From Clostridiaceae bacterium (GTDB taxonomy: Bacteria > Bacillota_I > Bacilli_A > Erysipelotrichales > Coprobacillaceae): DNA of 64,000 nucleotides. A program made the translations under genes and the position numbers. The stretch spans positions 1 through 64,000 of the forward strand of contig CABJAS010000008.1 of NCBI GenBank assembly GCA_902363625.1. Direction: 5' to 3'. Shown here piece after piece: positions 7,530 through 16,357 of this stretch (position 1 is its first letter; each line of letters starts with the position of its first letter). Below the pieces are notes generated by a model that was given only the letters and a program-made list of their open reading frames with translations, did no database searches and had not been told where the DNA came from.

Positions 7530-8958
7530 TTAATGACCAAGTTTTAGCGTCGGTGATTTCCACTTCAACGATTTCTCCGATATGTTTAGGATCACCGGAA
7601 AAATTAACTAATTTCTGTGTATCTGTATACCCCATCAGCATATCATTTCCTTTTTTAGAATATCCTTCTACCAAAACCTTCACCGTTTGTCCTAAATATT
7701 TTTTGTTTTGTGCAAGAGAATAACGATTAACCGTTTCATTCAAACGCTGTAAACGTTCTTCTTTCACTTTTAAATCTACGTTGTCTTCCATTTTAGCCGC
7801 CGGAGTTCCCGCTCTTGGTGAATAAATAAATGTATAAGCATTATCATACTGGCAGTATTCAACCATTTTTAAAGTATCCTGGAATTGTTCTTCGGTTTCA
7901 TTTGGGAAGCCGACAATGATGTCTGTCGAAACGCTGACATGTGGAATCTTCGCTTTGATTTTATCAAATAGGGCTTTATAAGAAGCCGCATTATATTTTC
8001 TCCCCATTAATTTCAATACTTTATCATTCCCTGATTGAACCGGTAAATGAACAAACGGCATTATATTTTCATATTCCGCAATCACATCGACCATCTCATC
8101 AGTAAAATCCCATGGATGAGAAGTTGTGAAACGGATTCTTTCGATTCCTGTCTTAGCGACATCACGCATTAAATCAGCAAAACTGTAAACCTCTTTAAAG
8201 TCCTTACCATATGAATTAACATTTTGTCCAAGTAAAGTAATTTCCTTATATCCCGCTGATTTTAATTCTTCTACTTCGTGAAGAATATCTTTTGGCAAAC
8301 GTGAACGCTCTTTTCCTCTGGTATAAGGAACAATACAGTATGTACAGAACTTATCGCAGCCATACATGATATTTACCCATGCTTTTAATGGATTTTCTCT
8401 GGAAGCCGGTACATTTTCAACAATATCGCCTTCTTTTGACCAGACCTCAATGACCATTTCCTTTGACATCATCGCTTCATGCAGCAATTCCGGCAATCGA
8501 TGAATATTATGGGTTCCAAAGATCAAATCCGTATGAGGGTGTTTTTGCAGCAAGCGAGCAATTACTTCTTCTTCCTGTGCCATGCAGCCGCACATTCCAA
8601 AAATCATATCCGGACGATCACGTTTAATTCGTTTTAGATCTCCGATCTTACCAAATACTTTTAACTCTGCATTTTCACGGATCGCACATGTGTTTAATAA
8701 AACAACATCTGCCTGATCCATTGCTTTTGTTTCCTCGTAACCCATGCTTTCCAAAATTCCGCGCATTGTTTCACTGTCACGTTCATTTGCTTGACAGCCA
8801 TAAGTTTTAATATAATAAGTTTTCCCTTCTCCAGCATTCTTCATTGCTTCAGGAATAACAAATTCATCTTTTAATATTTTGACTTCTTCTTTTCCACGAT
8901 GCTTCGCTTCTTTTAGAGAAGGTCCTTTAAAATATTTTGTGTAATCTTTTTCCATCAT
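7510..8958 (-). CDS. miaB: tRNA-2-methylthio-N6-dimethylallyladenosine synthase
   Basis: This radical-SAM methylthiotransferase adds the 2-methylthio group to i6A37 of tRNA, acting after MiaA. Three cysteines of the auxiliary cluster sit at 55, 91 and 125 in the N-terminal UPF0004 domain. The radical-SAM cluster is C201-x3-C205-x2-C208 (GCDKFCTYC), and a TRAM domain occupies the last 60-70 residues. Length 482 is slightly long for the family because of an N-terminal stretch of about 45 residues, also seen in Bacilli. Two adjacent ATG codons could serve as start. It is the first gene of a miaB-ymcA unit. Confidence 0.96.
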   Translation of the reverse strand: MMEKDYTKYFKGPSLKEAKHRGKEEVKILKDEFVIPEAMKNAGEGKTYYIKTYGCQANERDSETMRGILESMGYEETKAMDQADVVLLNTCAIRENAELKVFGKIGDLKRIKRDRPDMIFGMCGCMAQEEEVIARLLQKHPHTDLIFGTHNIHRLPELLHEAMMSKEMVIEVWSKEGDIVENVPASRENPLKAWVNIMYGCDKFCTYCIVPYTRGKERSRLPKDILHEVEELKSAGYKEITLLGQNVNSYGKDFKEVYSFADLMRDVAKTGIERIRFTTSHPWDFTDEMVDVIAEYENIMPFVHLPVQSGNDKVLKLMGRKYNAASYKALFDKIKAKIPHVSVSTDIIVGFPNETEEQFQDTLKMVEYCQYDNAYTFIYSPRAGTPAAKMEDNVDLKVKEERLQRLNETVNRYSLAQNKKYLGQTVKVLVEGYSKKGNDMLMGYTDTQKLVNFSGDPKHIGEIVEVEITDAKTWSLNGKICE

Positions 8959-9011
8959 TTCACCACTTTCTTTAATGAGTATACACGAAGAAGCTTATTT
9001 TTTCCACAAAA

Positions 9012-9034
9012 AAATAAGGGACAAGCCCTTATTT
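9012..9034 (-). terminator. Terminator of the 75-residue gene
   Basis: A 9-bp stem (9012-9020 and 9026-9034) with loop ACAAG is followed on the minus strand by eight T residues. It lies 3 bases after the stop codon of the small gene and upstream of miaB. Confidence 0.85.
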
Positions 9035-9037
9035 GAT

Positions 9038-9265
9038 TTATTGTGGTTTAACTGAGAAATAAAGTGAAACACCTTCAGGCATTGCTTTCACTGTTTTTTT
9101 GATATAAGCTGCTGCTGTTGCGGCATCCATTTCTGTTTCTACATCAAATAAACAGTTGATTCCAGTCTTTTCAACAAATTTACATGAAATTTTGTCATCT
9201 TTATAACCATCTAACATTTTGATGATAAGTGCTGACATCCCTGCGCTAACAATAATTTTTTGCAT
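9038..9265 (-). CDS. Unrecognised 75-residue protein
   Basis: I do not recognise this protein. It is a 75-residue, probably globular alpha/beta protein without a signal peptide or membrane segment, containing two cysteines (SCKF and INCLF). It has an excellent ribosome binding site (AGGAGG, 8 bases before ATG), its own promoter with a 17-bp spacer ending just after spoVS, and its own terminator. It is therefore a real, independently expressed gene. B. subtilis has tdh-kbl in this interval between spoVS and miaB, so position gives no functional clue beyond neighbourhood with sporulation and tRNA modification genes. Confidence 0.7.
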   Translation of the reverse strand: MQKIIVSAGMSALIIKMLDGYKDDKISCKFVEKTGINCLFDVETEMDAATAAAYIKKTVKAMPEGVSLYFSVKPQ

Positions 9266-9291
9266 TTTCCATACCTCCTGTATACGTTTAC

Positions 9292-9320
9292 ATTATACAT
9301 CACAGGCTTACGAAATTCAA
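9292..9320 (-). promoter_or_regulatory. Promoter of the 75-residue gene
   Basis: On the minus strand, -35 TTGAAT (9315-9320) and -10 TATAAT (9292-9297) are separated by 17 bp. They lie between the spoVS stop and the small gene. This is a vegetative sigma-A type promoter, so the gene is not only expressed in sporulation. Confidence 0.7.
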
Positions 9321-9323
9321 TGA

Positions 9324-9584
9324 TTAAACTAATTTTATCAGTAAATTTATAGCGGTACGTTCTTTCTCATCAACGACCAGCTCTTTGAACGAAGGGACAA
9401 TAACGAGATCATGTCCGGTTGGAACGATAAACCCTCTGGCGATCGCTACCGCTTTTACAGCCTGATTCAAGGCACCAGCGCCGATCACGACCATTGTCAC
9501 CGTTTCTTCTACCCGGATGATATTGGCAAGTGCTCCTGCTACCAGATTTGAATTTGATTGTCTTGATACTTTCATTGTTTCCAT
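9324..9584 (-). CDS. spoVS: Stage V sporulation protein S
   Basis: SpoVS is a small nucleic-acid-binding protein (Alba-like fold) needed for late spore development. The core IGAGALNQAVKAVAIARG is close to the B. subtilis sequence, and the protein ends ERTAINLLIKLV. I place the start at the ATG at 9584: GAGGAGG lies 6 bases before it, and this gives 86 residues, the same as in B. subtilis. An in-frame ATG 8 codons upstream would put the Shine-Dalgarno inside the gene. A terminator lies on the upstream side (ymdB end), so it is likely transcribed alone. Confidence 0.95.
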   Translation of the reverse strand: METMKVSRQSNSNLVAGALANIIRVEETVTMVVIGAGALNQAVKAVAIARGFIVPTGHDLVIVPSFKELVVDEKERTAINLLIKLV

Positions 9585-9621
9585 ATGTTTCCTCCTCGGT
9601 TCATTCATATGTTAAACAAAA

Positions 9622-9646
9622 AGAATTATGACTAAATCATAATTCT
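9622..9646 (-). terminator. Terminator after ymdB
   Basis: A 10-bp perfect stem (9622-9631 and 9637-9646) with a 5-base loop overlaps the ymdB stop codon and is followed by a T run on the minus strand. It separates ymdB from spoVS. Confidence 0.8.
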
Positions 9647-10399
9647 CTCAATCTTAATTGGCAGATTCGTCTCTTCATCAAACTCAATAACCACCCCGCA
9701 CAGCTGTGCAGGACCTTCATCCACTTCAAAGCGATGATTCAAACCTGTGGTCATTTTATAAAGAATAGATTCTTTAGAACAACCAATGATCCCTTCTTTA
9801 GGTCCGGTCATTCCCACATCACTGATAAAGGCAGTTTTTTGATCAATGATTTTTTCATCCGCTGTTTGGACATGAGTATGCGTTCCTAAGACAGCACTGA
9901 CACGCCCGCTTAAATAATAAGACAAAGCAATCTTTTCACTGGTTGTTTCAGCATGGAAATCGACGATATGATAATCTTCATCACATTCCTCCAGCAATTC
10001 ATCCATGGCAATGAAAGGATTATAGTTATAGCCATTCATAAAGGCAACACCTAATAAGTTGGTTACACGAATACGTTTATTTTGCCAAGTAAAGATACGA
10101 CTCCCTACTCCCGGCAATGTTTTCAATTGATTATAGGGAACGATTAATCGATCCGCTTCATCAATAAAATCCAACAGCTCTTTTTTAGCGTAAGTATGGT
10201 TTCCCATTGTGATTGCCTGAACACCATTGAAGATCAATTCTTCGTAAACACGCTGTGTGATCCCTTTTCCATGCGCTGAATTTTCACCGTTTGCAATGAC
10301 AAAATCGATTTGATGCTGCTTTTTTAATGCATAAAGATGATCTTCAATCATCTCTCGGCCGCTGCGTCCAAATATATCTCCGATAAATAATAATTTCAT
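9632..10399 (-). CDS. ymdB: YmdB-type calcineurin-like phosphodiesterase
   Basis: A 255-residue metallophosphoesterase whose B. subtilis orthologue (2',3'-cyclic nucleotide phosphodiesterase) affects biofilm versus motility choice and interacts with RNA decay. Metal ligands are visible: D8 in GDIFGR, GENSAHGKG (38-46), GNHTY (66-70) and the HTHVQT motif in the C-terminal third. It follows rny on the same strand but is separated from it by a terminator hairpin, as in the syntenic B. subtilis region. Length and motif spacing are standard. Confidence 0.93.
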   Translation of the reverse strand: MKLLFIGDIFGRSGREMIEDHLYALKKQHQIDFVIANGENSAHGKGITQRVYEELIFNGVQAITMGNHTYAKKELLDFIDEADRLIVPYNQLKTLPGVGSRIFTWQNKRIRVTNLLGVAFMNGYNYNPFIAMDELLEECDEDYHIVDFHAETTSEKIALSYYLSGRVSAVLGTHTHVQTADEKIIDQKTAFISDVGMTGPKEGIIGCSKESILYKMTTGLNHRFEVDEGPAQLCGVVIEFDEETNLPIKIERIMI

Positions 10400-10420
10400 A
10401 AAAATCTCCTTATTTAAAAA

Positions 10421-10440
10421 AGTAGGTTTTAAAACCTACT
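10421..10440 (-). terminator. Terminator after rny
   Basis: A perfect 20-bp palindrome (AGTAGGTTTT and AAAACCTACT) overlaps the rny stop codon and is followed by six T residues on the minus strand, just ahead of the ymdB ribosome binding site. Partial readthrough into ymdB is likely, since no separate ymdB promoter is visible. Confidence 0.7.
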
Positions 10441-11998
10441 ATTTTGCAATTTCGCTCGCTCTGATTTCTCTGATCACTGTTACTTTAATATGACCTGGAT
10501 AAGTTAATTCATTTTCAATTTTTTCTTTAATATCTCGCGCTAATTTATGACAAGCCAAATCATCTAAGCGTTCCGGCTTAACCATGACACGAACTTCACG
10601 TCCGGCTTGGATCGCAAATGTCTTATCAACACCGTCAAACTCATTTGAGATTGCTTCTAATTTTTCTAAACGCTGAATATAATTTTGTAAGCTTTCTGAA
10701 CGGCTTCCCGGACGGGCAGCAGATAATGTATCCGCCGCTGCTACTAAAATCGAGATGACACTTGTTGCCGGTACATCTCCATGATGGGATTCGATCGCAT
10801 TGATTACAACCGCATTTTCACCATGTTTTCTGGCAAACTTAGCCCCGATTTCAACGTGACTTCCTTCAATTTCAAAGTCAATAGCTTTTCCTAAATCGTG
10901 CAGTAATCCGGCACGTTTCGCTAAATTCTGATTCAATCCTAATTCAGCTGCCATGATTCCTGCCAAATGGGCAACTTCTAATGAATGCTGTAAAGCATTT
11001 TGCCCATAGCTTGTACGATATTTTAAACGTCCTATCAAAGTTACAATTTCTTTATCCACTTTCGCCAATCCTAACTGGAAGACCGCATCTTCTCCGGCTT
11101 GACGAATAATTTCATTTATTTCTTCTTTCGTTTTCAAAACAACTTCTTCAATACGTCCCGGCTGAATGCGTCCGTCACGGATTAATACTTCCAATGAACG
11201 TTTCGCGATTTCACGGCGAATCGGATCAAATGAAGAAATCGTGATCGCTTCTGGCGTATCGTCAATGATCAATTCGACACCTGTGAACTGTTCAATCGAC
11301 TTGATATTACGTCCTTCACGACCGATGATACGACCTTTCATCTCTTCAGATGGCAGAGCGACAACAGAGACAGTCTTTTCAACTGTTTCTTCCTGAGCAT
11401 AGCGATTAATTGCAGTGGCAATGATTTCTCTTGAGAGCATTGATGCTTTAGATTTGGCTTCTTCTTCCTGTTCCTTAATATAAGCAGTCACTTCCGTTGC
11501 CATTTTCTGTTCAACTTGTTTAAATAGTTCGATTTTAGCTTCCCCTGCTGTCATAGCAGCAATTTTTTCCAATTCAACTATTTTGGCATCAATTTTTTCC
11601 TTTAACTGTTCCTCTAGTTTGTTTAGTTCTAATTCCTTTTTGTTCAACTGCTGAACTTTTTGATCATATGAATCTTCCTTATTTTGTAAGATCATATCAC
11701 GACGATCAATATTTTGTTCACGTTGTAATAACTTGTTTTCAAAATCTGTTGATTGCTGTTTTTGTTCTTTAATTTCTTTTTCAGCTTGTAATTTTAATTC
11801 ATAAGCCTGAGTTTTTGCATCAAGTATAGATTCTTTTACAATATTATCCGCTTTACTATTGGCTTCATCAATGATTTTTTCAGCATTGACGTTTGCTTTT
11901 GACACTCTTACCATATAGTAAAAGCGTAATAAGCCAACACCTAAAAGCACAGCTAGAACATAAGACAAACCAGTTAAAAACATGTTGTCACCTAACAT
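10439..11998 (-). CDS. rny: Ribonuclease Y
   Basis: RNase Y is the membrane-anchored endoribonuclease that starts mRNA decay in many Bacillota. The order is an N-terminal membrane segment (about residues 6-28), a long coiled coil (about 35-200), a KH RNA-binding domain (GREGRNIK at 226-233) and an HD hydrolase domain with His367-Asp368 ([10 protein letters not shown]). At 519 residues it matches B. subtilis. The start is set by GGAGG six bases upstream. A sigma-A promoter and a hairpin in the leader lie upstream. The YmcA-like RNase Y accessory protein is encoded a few genes downstream. Confidence 0.97.
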   Translation of the reverse strand: MLGDNMFLTGLSYVLAVLLGVGLLRFYYMVRVSKANVNAEKIIDEANSKADNIVKESILDAKTQAYELKLQAEKEIKEQKQQSTDFENKLLQREQNIDRRDMILQNKEDSYDQKVQQLNKKELELNKLEEQLKEKIDAKIVELEKIAAMTAGEAKIELFKQVEQKMATEVTAYIKEQEEEAKSKASMLSREIIATAINRYAQEETVEKTVSVVALPSEEMKGRIIGREGRNIKSIEQFTGVELIIDDTPEAITISSFDPIRREIAKRSLEVLIRDGRIQPGRIEEVVLKTKEEINEIIRQAGEDAVFQLGLAKVDKEIVTLIGRLKYRTSYGQNALQHSLEVAHLAGIMAAELGLNQNLAKRAGLLHDLGKAIDFEIEGSHVEIGAKFARKHGENAVVINAIESHHGDVPATSVISILVAAADTLSAARPGSRSESLQNYIQRLEKLEAISNEFDGVDKTFAIQAGREVRVMVKPERLDDLACHKLARDIKEKIENELTYPGHIKVTVIREIRASEIAK

Positions 11999-12027
11999 AA
12001 TGTTCCTCCCTATTGTCTATGTTGAAG

Positions 12028-12047
12028 TTATGTATTTGCATACATAA
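12028..12047 (-). promoter_or_regulatory. Hairpin in the rny 5' leader
   Basis: A perfect 8-bp inverted repeat (12028-12035 and 12040-12047) with a 4-base loop lies between the rny promoter and its ribosome binding site. There is no T run after it, so it is not a terminator. It could be a structured RNase target or stabilising element; its function is unknown. Confidence 0.4.
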
Positions 12048-12072
12048 TCGTATTAATTAAAATACAAGTATC

Positions 12073-12101
12073 ATTTTAAACTAAATAGTCCTTTTTTGCA
12101 A
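12073..12101 (-). promoter_or_regulatory. Promoter of rny
   Basis: On the minus strand, -35 TTGCAA (12096-12101) and -10 TAAAAT (12073-12078) are separated by exactly 17 bp, about 75 bases before the rny start. The remainder of the gap up to the recA terminator (12102-12247) shows no gene or further element that I can support. Confidence 0.7.
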
Positions 12102-12247
12102 CAAAGTATAAAAGAAAAAATAAAAAGCTATCAATTCCCTATAGGCTACCATTTTTGTAGGATTTAGCTGTATATATATTCTATTCTTACCGTTTGACTT
12201 CTATGAAAATCCCCTTATAAAGACTTCGTTTGTCATTTCACAGCAAA

Positions 12248-12267
12248 AAAGAGACCGCAGTCTCTTT
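12248..12267 (-). terminator. Terminator after recA
   Basis: An 8-bp stem AAAGAGAC/GTCTCTTT (12248-12255 and 12260-12267) overlaps the recA stop and is followed by T residues on the minus strand. It ends the rodZ-pgsA-cinA-recA unit. Confidence 0.8.
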
Positions 12268-13309
12268 AGCTTATTTTTTCTTCTACGACTTCTTCACCCA
12301 TGATTTTTGATTTAATACCATTGATCAGCTCTTCCATTATTTCCGGATGTGTTTTAATATACAGTTTTGAATTTTCACGTCCCTGACCGATTTTTTCACC
12401 TTTATATGAATACCAGGCTCCGCTCTTTTCAACGAGTTCCAATTCAACCGATAAATCCAACACTTCTCCGTCTTTAGAAATTCCCTGTCCGTAGATAACA
12501 TCCACACTTGCTGTTTTAAATGGCGGCGCCACTTTGTTTTTCACGACTTTAATATTGGTTTTATTTCCGACAATCTCGGTACCGTTTTTAATTGCTTCAC
12601 TTCTTCTGATTTCAATACGAATCGAAGAATAGAATTTAAGCGCACGTCCACCGGTTGTTGTTTCCGGATTACCGAACATAACCCCGATTTTTTCTCTCAA
12701 CTGATTAATGAAGATGATCGTACATTCAGATTTGTTTAAACATCCTGAAAGTTTTCTCAACGCCTTAGACATCAAACGTGCCTGCAGCCCCATCTGAGAA
12801 TCGCCCATCTCCCCATCTAATTCCACCTGTGGCACTAATGCCGCCACTGAATCGACAATAATCAAATCGATTGCCCCAGAACGAACTAAGGTTTCAGTAA
12901 TTTCCAAAGCCTGTTCTCCGCTGTCTGGCTGAGATAAAATCAACTGTTCAATATCTACACCTAAATTTTTAGCATAAACAGGATCGATCGCATGTTCCGC
13001 ATCAATAAATGCTGCACGTCCTCCCTGTTTCTGCACTTCCGCAATAGCGTGCAAAGCCAAAGTCGTTTTCCCACTCGATTCAGGTCCATAAACCTCCACG
13101 ATACGTCCTTTTGGATACCCGCCAATACCTAACGCTAAATCCAAAGTTAATGATCCTGTCGGAATCACATCCACACTTAAATCAGCACGATCGCCTAAAC
13201 GCATGATCGATCCTTTTCCAAACTGCTTTTCTATTTGCTTAATCGCTTCATCCAAGGCTTTTTCTTCGCCTGCTTCAGCTTTATCCGTCTTCTTTGTTTT
13301 TTCTGCCAT
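12266..13309 (-). CDS. recA: Recombinase RecA
   Basis: RecA forms ATP-dependent filaments on single-stranded DNA for homologous recombination and SOS induction. Walker A GPESSGKT is at residues 75-82, with the standard [11 protein letters not shown]alker B further on and the [22 protein letters not shown] loop region. Length 347 is normal. It lies 38 bp after the cinA C-terminal gene on the same strand. I see no obvious Bacillus-type SOS box in that gap, so transcription may come mainly from the upstream rodZ promoter. Confidence 0.98.
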   Translation of the reverse strand: MAEKTKKTDKAEAGEEKALDEAIKQIEKQFGKGSIMRLGDRADLSVDVIPTGSLTLDLALGIGGYPKGRIVEVYGPESSGKTTLALHAIAEVQKQGGRAAFIDAEHAIDPVYAKNLGVDIEQLILSQPDSGEQALEITETLVRSGAIDLIIVDSVAALVPQVELDGEMGDSQMGLQARLMSKALRKLSGCLNKSECTIIFINQLREKIGVMFGNPETTTGGRALKFYSSIRIEIRRSEAIKNGTEIVGNKTNIKVVKNKVAPPFKTASVDVIYGQGISKDGEVLDLSVELELVEKSGAWYSYKGEKIGQGRENSKLYIKTHPEIMEELINGIKSKIMGEEVVEEKIS

Positions 13310-13347
13310 AATATCCTCCCATCTAAATCATTCTTCTCTTTTTATTA

Positions 13348-13803
13348 TTATCCTAACATATCAAGCAGCTTTTTTTTTGCAATATGCACTGCCTGTTTTT
13401 GAATCATGGCTCTGCTTCCTACCAAATGATACTCGTAGGTAGTAATTTTATCTAAAAAATTAATGCCAATATAAATAAGTCCTACCGGTTTATTTTCCAT
13501 AGCTTCCGGTCCGGCATTCCCGGTAAAGGATACACAAATATCCGAAGTAAAATAAGTTTTTCCTTTAAGGCACATCTCTTTGGCAATAGCTTCACTGACT
13601 ACACCGTATTCTTTTACTAATTGACGACTTACTTTTAAAACATCCGTTTTAATCATCGTTTGATAAGTGACCAATGTCCCTTTATATGTATTGGAGGCAC
13701 CGGATACACTGCCTAACCCAGCACCAAACTGACCGACCGTAAAACTTTCACAGCTGGCAATCGTCAGTTTCTTCTCAATGAGCTTATCAATCAGCTCTCT
13801 CAT
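13348..13803 (-). CDS. cinA: CinA C-terminal domain protein (NMN amidase, PncC type)
   Basis: A 151-residue protein that contains only the C-terminal CinA domain, which hydrolyses nicotinamide mononucleotide to the acid form in pyridine nucleotide salvage. The SCESFTVGQFGAGLG start and FTGNAGPE stretch are the family signatures. B. subtilis CinA (about 415 residues) has an additional N-terminal molybdopterin-binding-like domain that is absent here; stand-alone PncC proteins are common. The start codon overlaps the pgsA stop region by one base. It sits between pgsA and recA, as cinA does in Bacillus. Confidence 0.9.
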   Translation of the reverse strand: MRELIDKLIEKKLTIASCESFTVGQFGAGLGSVSGASNTYKGTLVTYQTMIKTDVLKVSRQLVKEYGVVSEAIAKEMCLKGKTYFTSDICVSFTGNAGPEAMENKPVGLIYIGINFLDKITTYEYHLVGSRAMIQKQAVHIAKKKLLDMLG

Positions 13804-14378
13804 TACATTGACTCCAAAATAAACTGTCTGTTTTTCATAAAGTAATCAATTCCAGAGATGAGAGAAATCAAGGTTGCCGCCGCCATAGTCATTAAATCAA
13901 TGCGTACTCCCAAGAAGCAAAAAGGAATATTATTCAATAAAATAAAGATGATTCCCAACATTTGGGTAAATGTTTTTGCTTTTCCCAGCTGACTGGCTGC
14001 CAGCACTACATTATTCTGACTTGCCAGCAAGCGGATCGCATCAACAACAAGATCACGAGAAATCATAATTAAAGGAACAATCATATGGATCTTGCTGGTA
14101 CACGCTAAAATAATAATCAGCGAATTGACAAGTAATTTATCAGCAATAGGATCCATAAATTTTCCAAAAGTTGTGATAATATTCTGTTTTCTGGCAATCT
14201 GTCCATCTAAAAAATCAGTAAGTGATGCCACAATAAACAGCATCACTACGATAAATTGATTAATAGGTAAAACCTGTCCCCAAATGTTCCAGCTGCCACC
14301 GATGGGAAAAATACACAAAACGATGATAACCGGAACTAAAAGCATGCGAAAGACAGTGAGTTTATTAGGCAAATTCAT
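13803..14378 (-). CDS. pgsA: CDP-diacylglycerol-glycerol-3-phosphate phosphatidyltransferase
   Basis: PgsA makes phosphatidylglycerol phosphate, the committed step to phosphatidylglycerol and cardiolipin. The CDP-alcohol phosphotransferase signature is complete: D55-x2-D58-G59-x2-A62-R63-x8-G72-x3-D76-x3-D80. Several membrane segments surround it. Length (191) is normal. It starts 3 bp after the rodZ-like gene, so the two are co-transcribed, as in B. subtilis ymfM-pgsA. Confidence 0.96.
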   Translation of the reverse strand: MNLPNKLTVFRMLLVPVIIVLCIFPIGGSWNIWGQVLPINQFIVVMLFIVASLTDFLDGQIARKQNIITTFGKFMDPIADKLLVNSLIIILACTSKIHMIVPLIMISRDLVVDAIRLLASQNNVVLAASQLGKAKTFTQMLGIIFILLNNIPFCFLGVRIDLMTMAAATLISLISGIDYFMKNRQFILESM

Positions 14379-14381
14379 AGA

Positions 14382-15329
14382 CTACTCCTTTATAAATGTA
14401 AATGTGACATCTGCGTAATTACCGCTTTGATCACTTTCAGGGATATCAAGTTTTTCACCATTGATATAGTAACGGTGATATAAATTATATCCATTGCTTA
14501 AAACAATGGTATTCACATCCTTAGTATTAAAAGTCAGCTCCACTGTTTCCGGTGTGGCATTTTTGTCATTTGCTGTATTTGCACTATTATAAGCCTTTCC
14601 AGCAAAATTACTGTAGTTCGTTCCGTTAAGCAGCATTGAGGACCAAGTATATGCGACAAATTCAATCTTCATTGTGAATGTTTCACTGTCTGAAGGCAAT
14701 TTAATCGAATACTGATTCGCCGCTGTACGCGTCATTTCCACTTTTGGTGTTTCTTTATCTGTTGGTTTTTCATCATCTTTGTTATCTTCAGCAGGTGGAA
14801 TCACCGGATCTTCATTATCATCAACATTAGGAGTTCCAGAAATATGATTCTGATTCTGATTGTCAAATCCCGCCTTATCTTTGCTTGATAGCTTTAAGGC
14901 ATACCAGACACTAAAGATGATTAATAAACACAGCGCAACAATAATCGTATATTTAACAAATGTTCTGCCGCTATGGTTATCATAAACTTTAGGTGCTTTC
15001 GCAAAAGCCGGTTTAGTGATTTTCGTTGCCGGCGCTTTTTTAGGCTCCGCTTTCAGCTTTTCTTCTTTTTCCTTTATTTTCGTCAGACTAATCTCCTGAG
15101 TCAGCGTGATATAGGTATCCACCAATTCATCTGATTCAATCCCTAAATAATCTGCATACTTTTTAATATATTTTTTTATATATTCTTCATCACCGATATA
15201 TTTATCAAACTTGCCGCTTTCGATATCTTTTAAGACACCTACTGAGATATGTGTCGCTGCGCTGATATCCTGCAATGTGATGTTTCTTAATTGACGTTCT
15301 TCAAGAAGTTTTCTTCCTAAATCCTCCAC
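14382..15329 (-). CDS. rodZ: RodZ-like helix-turn-helix membrane protein
   Basis: The order is a cytoplasmic xenobiotic-response-type helix-turn-helix (about residues 8-70), a basic linker, one membrane segment (about 124-145), an acidic Pro-rich spacer (about 155-195) and an extracytoplasmic beta domain of the DUF4115 type. This is the RodZ layout, which links the MreB cytoskeleton to the cell wall elongation machinery. The start is GTG, 8 bases after AGGAGG; a nearby out-of-frame ATG is rejected. It is the first gene of rodZ-pgsA-cinA-recA with an extended -10 promoter upstream. Position matches B. subtilis ymfM. Confidence 0.85.
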   Translation of the reverse strand: MEDLGRKLLEERQLRNITLQDISAATHISVGVLKDIESGKFDKYIGDEEYIKKYIKKYADYLGIESDELVDTYITLTQEISLTKIKEKEEKLKAEPKKAPATKITKPAFAKAPKVYDNHSGRTFVKYTIIVALCLLIIFSVWYALKLSSKDKAGFDNQNQNHISGTPNVDDNEDPVIPPAEDNKDDEKPTDKETPKVEMTRTAANQYSIKLPSDSETFTMKIEFVAYTWSSMLLNGTNYSNFAGKAYNSANTANDKNATPETVELTFNTKDVNTIVLSNGYNLYHRYYINGEKLDIPESDQSGNYADVTFTFIKE

Positions 15330-15367
15330 ATTATTCCTCCTAACTGCACTATCTTACATTTAGTATA

Positions 15368-15395
15368 ATTATAGCATAATCGTTTGCAATTACAA
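15368..15395 (-). promoter_or_regulatory. Promoter of the rodZ-pgsA-cinA-recA unit
   Basis: On the minus strand, -35 TTGTAA (15390-15395), a 16-bp spacer and the extended -10 TGCTATAAT (-10 hexamer 15368-15373) lie 39 bases before the rodZ GTG. The region 15396-15499 holds no further feature that I can support. Confidence 0.7.
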
Positions 15396-15499
15396 TCATC
15401 TTAATTGTAAAAGTTTATCGATTTGAGTGATTATTTATTAAATTTTGAAAGGCTATCTATTTATATGTAATCTTCCTTTTATTTATACCTGTAAATTAA

Positions 15500-15520
15500 A
15501 AACTGGCAAATCGCCAGTTT
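15500..15520 (-). terminator. Terminator of rnpB
   Basis: An 8-bp stem AAACTGGC/GCCAGTTT (15500-15507 and 15513-15520) follows the RNase P RNA 3' end. A short T run (TTTTTAATTT) follows on the minus strand. Confidence 0.8.
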
Positions 15521-15856
15521 AAAGCTCATTTCGTAAGCCAAGTTCTGTTTTTCAGATAATCATTTATCTACATATTGCTATGTCCAATACATCGTTCGTT
15601 TCCTCTGTATTGATTCCCCTACCAAATTTGGGTTTCTCGCTTGCGGAGTTTACCTCTTTTCATCCTTGTATTTCTACATGGCATAGTTTCTGTGGCACTT
15701 TACGGCTTATCAACCATGCTTGCGTTTAGGTTTTAGGCCTGTCGTCAGTTTGCACTGCCATAACTTATTGATTCGTTATGCACAATCACTACAGTCATCA
15801 CAGACTGTGCGAGCCTGGACTTTCCTCTGTTTTACAGCGATTATCTTCCATGAGCG
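15521..15856 (-). ncRNA. rnpB: RNase P RNA
   Basis: The catalytic RNA that removes 5' leaders from pre-tRNAs. On the minus strand the conserved 5' core GAGGAAAGTCCAGGCTCGCA and the 3' core ACAGAACTTGGCTTACGAA are both present. They are closed by a P1 helix GCTCAT/ATGAGC (15850-15855 with 15524-15529). Length is about 335 bases. A promoter with a 17-bp spacer starts transcription at about 15855, which agrees with the P1 boundary, and a terminator follows. The position next to gpsB is as in B. subtilis. Confidence 0.96.
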
Positions 15857-15861
15857 TTCTT

Positions 15862-15890
15862 ATTTTACGTTAAATTTATTCTGAATGCAA
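15862..15890 (-). promoter_or_regulatory. Promoter of rnpB
   Basis: On the minus strand, -35 TTGCAT (15885-15890) and -10 TAAAAT (15862-15867) are separated by 17 bp, in the short gap after gpsB. The predicted start near 15855 coincides with the first base of the P1 helix. Confidence 0.75.
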
Positions 15891-15893
15891 GCC

Positions 15894-16235
15894 TTATTCT
15901 GCACTTCGATTGCCAAACACGGCTTTTTCCAGTAAAGAAAGGCGTTTTAAAATATCCACCTGCGGTGATAATTGTTCTTCTAAATTCTGAACACTTTCTT
16001 CTGCGACACTCTTATCACGTGATAATTGTGCGATTTCTTCCTTTAACTTTTTATTTTCATTTTCCAGCTCTTCCAATTCTTTATTGGCAAATTCAATGAT
16101 CTTCGCAAAATTTTCATAATCTGCTAAGATCGTATCCAAGAAATAATCTACCTCAGCAGAGTTATATCCTTTAAAATCAACTTTAAACTCCTTGTTTAGT
16201 ATCTTTTTCGGAGTTAACTGTATTTTATAATCCAT
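15894..16235 (-). CDS. gpsB: Cell cycle protein GpsB (DivIVA domain)
   Basis: GpsB is a membrane-associated hexameric adaptor that shuttles PBP1 between lateral wall and septum. The N-terminal DivIVA-type domain (ILNKEFKVDFKGYNSAEVDYFLD, residues 12-34) is followed by a coiled coil to about residue 90 and a short C-terminal helix pair. Length 113 is near the B. subtilis 98. It sits directly upstream of rnpB, as in B. subtilis. The divergently transcribed recU-pbp1A pair encodes its likely partner, a class A PBP. Confidence 0.9.
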   Translation of the reverse strand: MDYKIQLTPKKILNKEFKVDFKGYNSAEVDYFLDTILADYENFAKIIEFANKELEELENENKKLKEEIAQLSRDKSVAEESVQNLEEQLSPQVDILKRLSLLEKAVFGNRSAE

Positions 16236-16334
16236 TCTATCACATCCTTATATTATATTTTACAAATAACGAACAAAAAAGCAATACAAAAGCGCATTTT
16301 ATATAAATTACTTTTAATCCCTTCAAAAAAACAG

Positions 16335-16340
16335 TATAAT
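16335..16340 (+). promoter_or_regulatory. -10 element of recU-pbp1A
   Basis: TATAAT lies 17 bases before the recU ATG in the divergent gpsB/recU gap. A good -35 is not visible at 16-18 bp (TTTAAT is the best), so this is a moderate call. Confidence 0.45.
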
Positions 16341-16357
16341 AGAAGCGGTGATAATAA

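Noticed and set aside
9585..9608. Upstream ATG of spoVS giving 94 residues
   Set aside because: The Shine-Dalgarno GAGGAGG would then lie inside the coding region. The ATG at 9584 has ideal spacing and gives the family length of 86.
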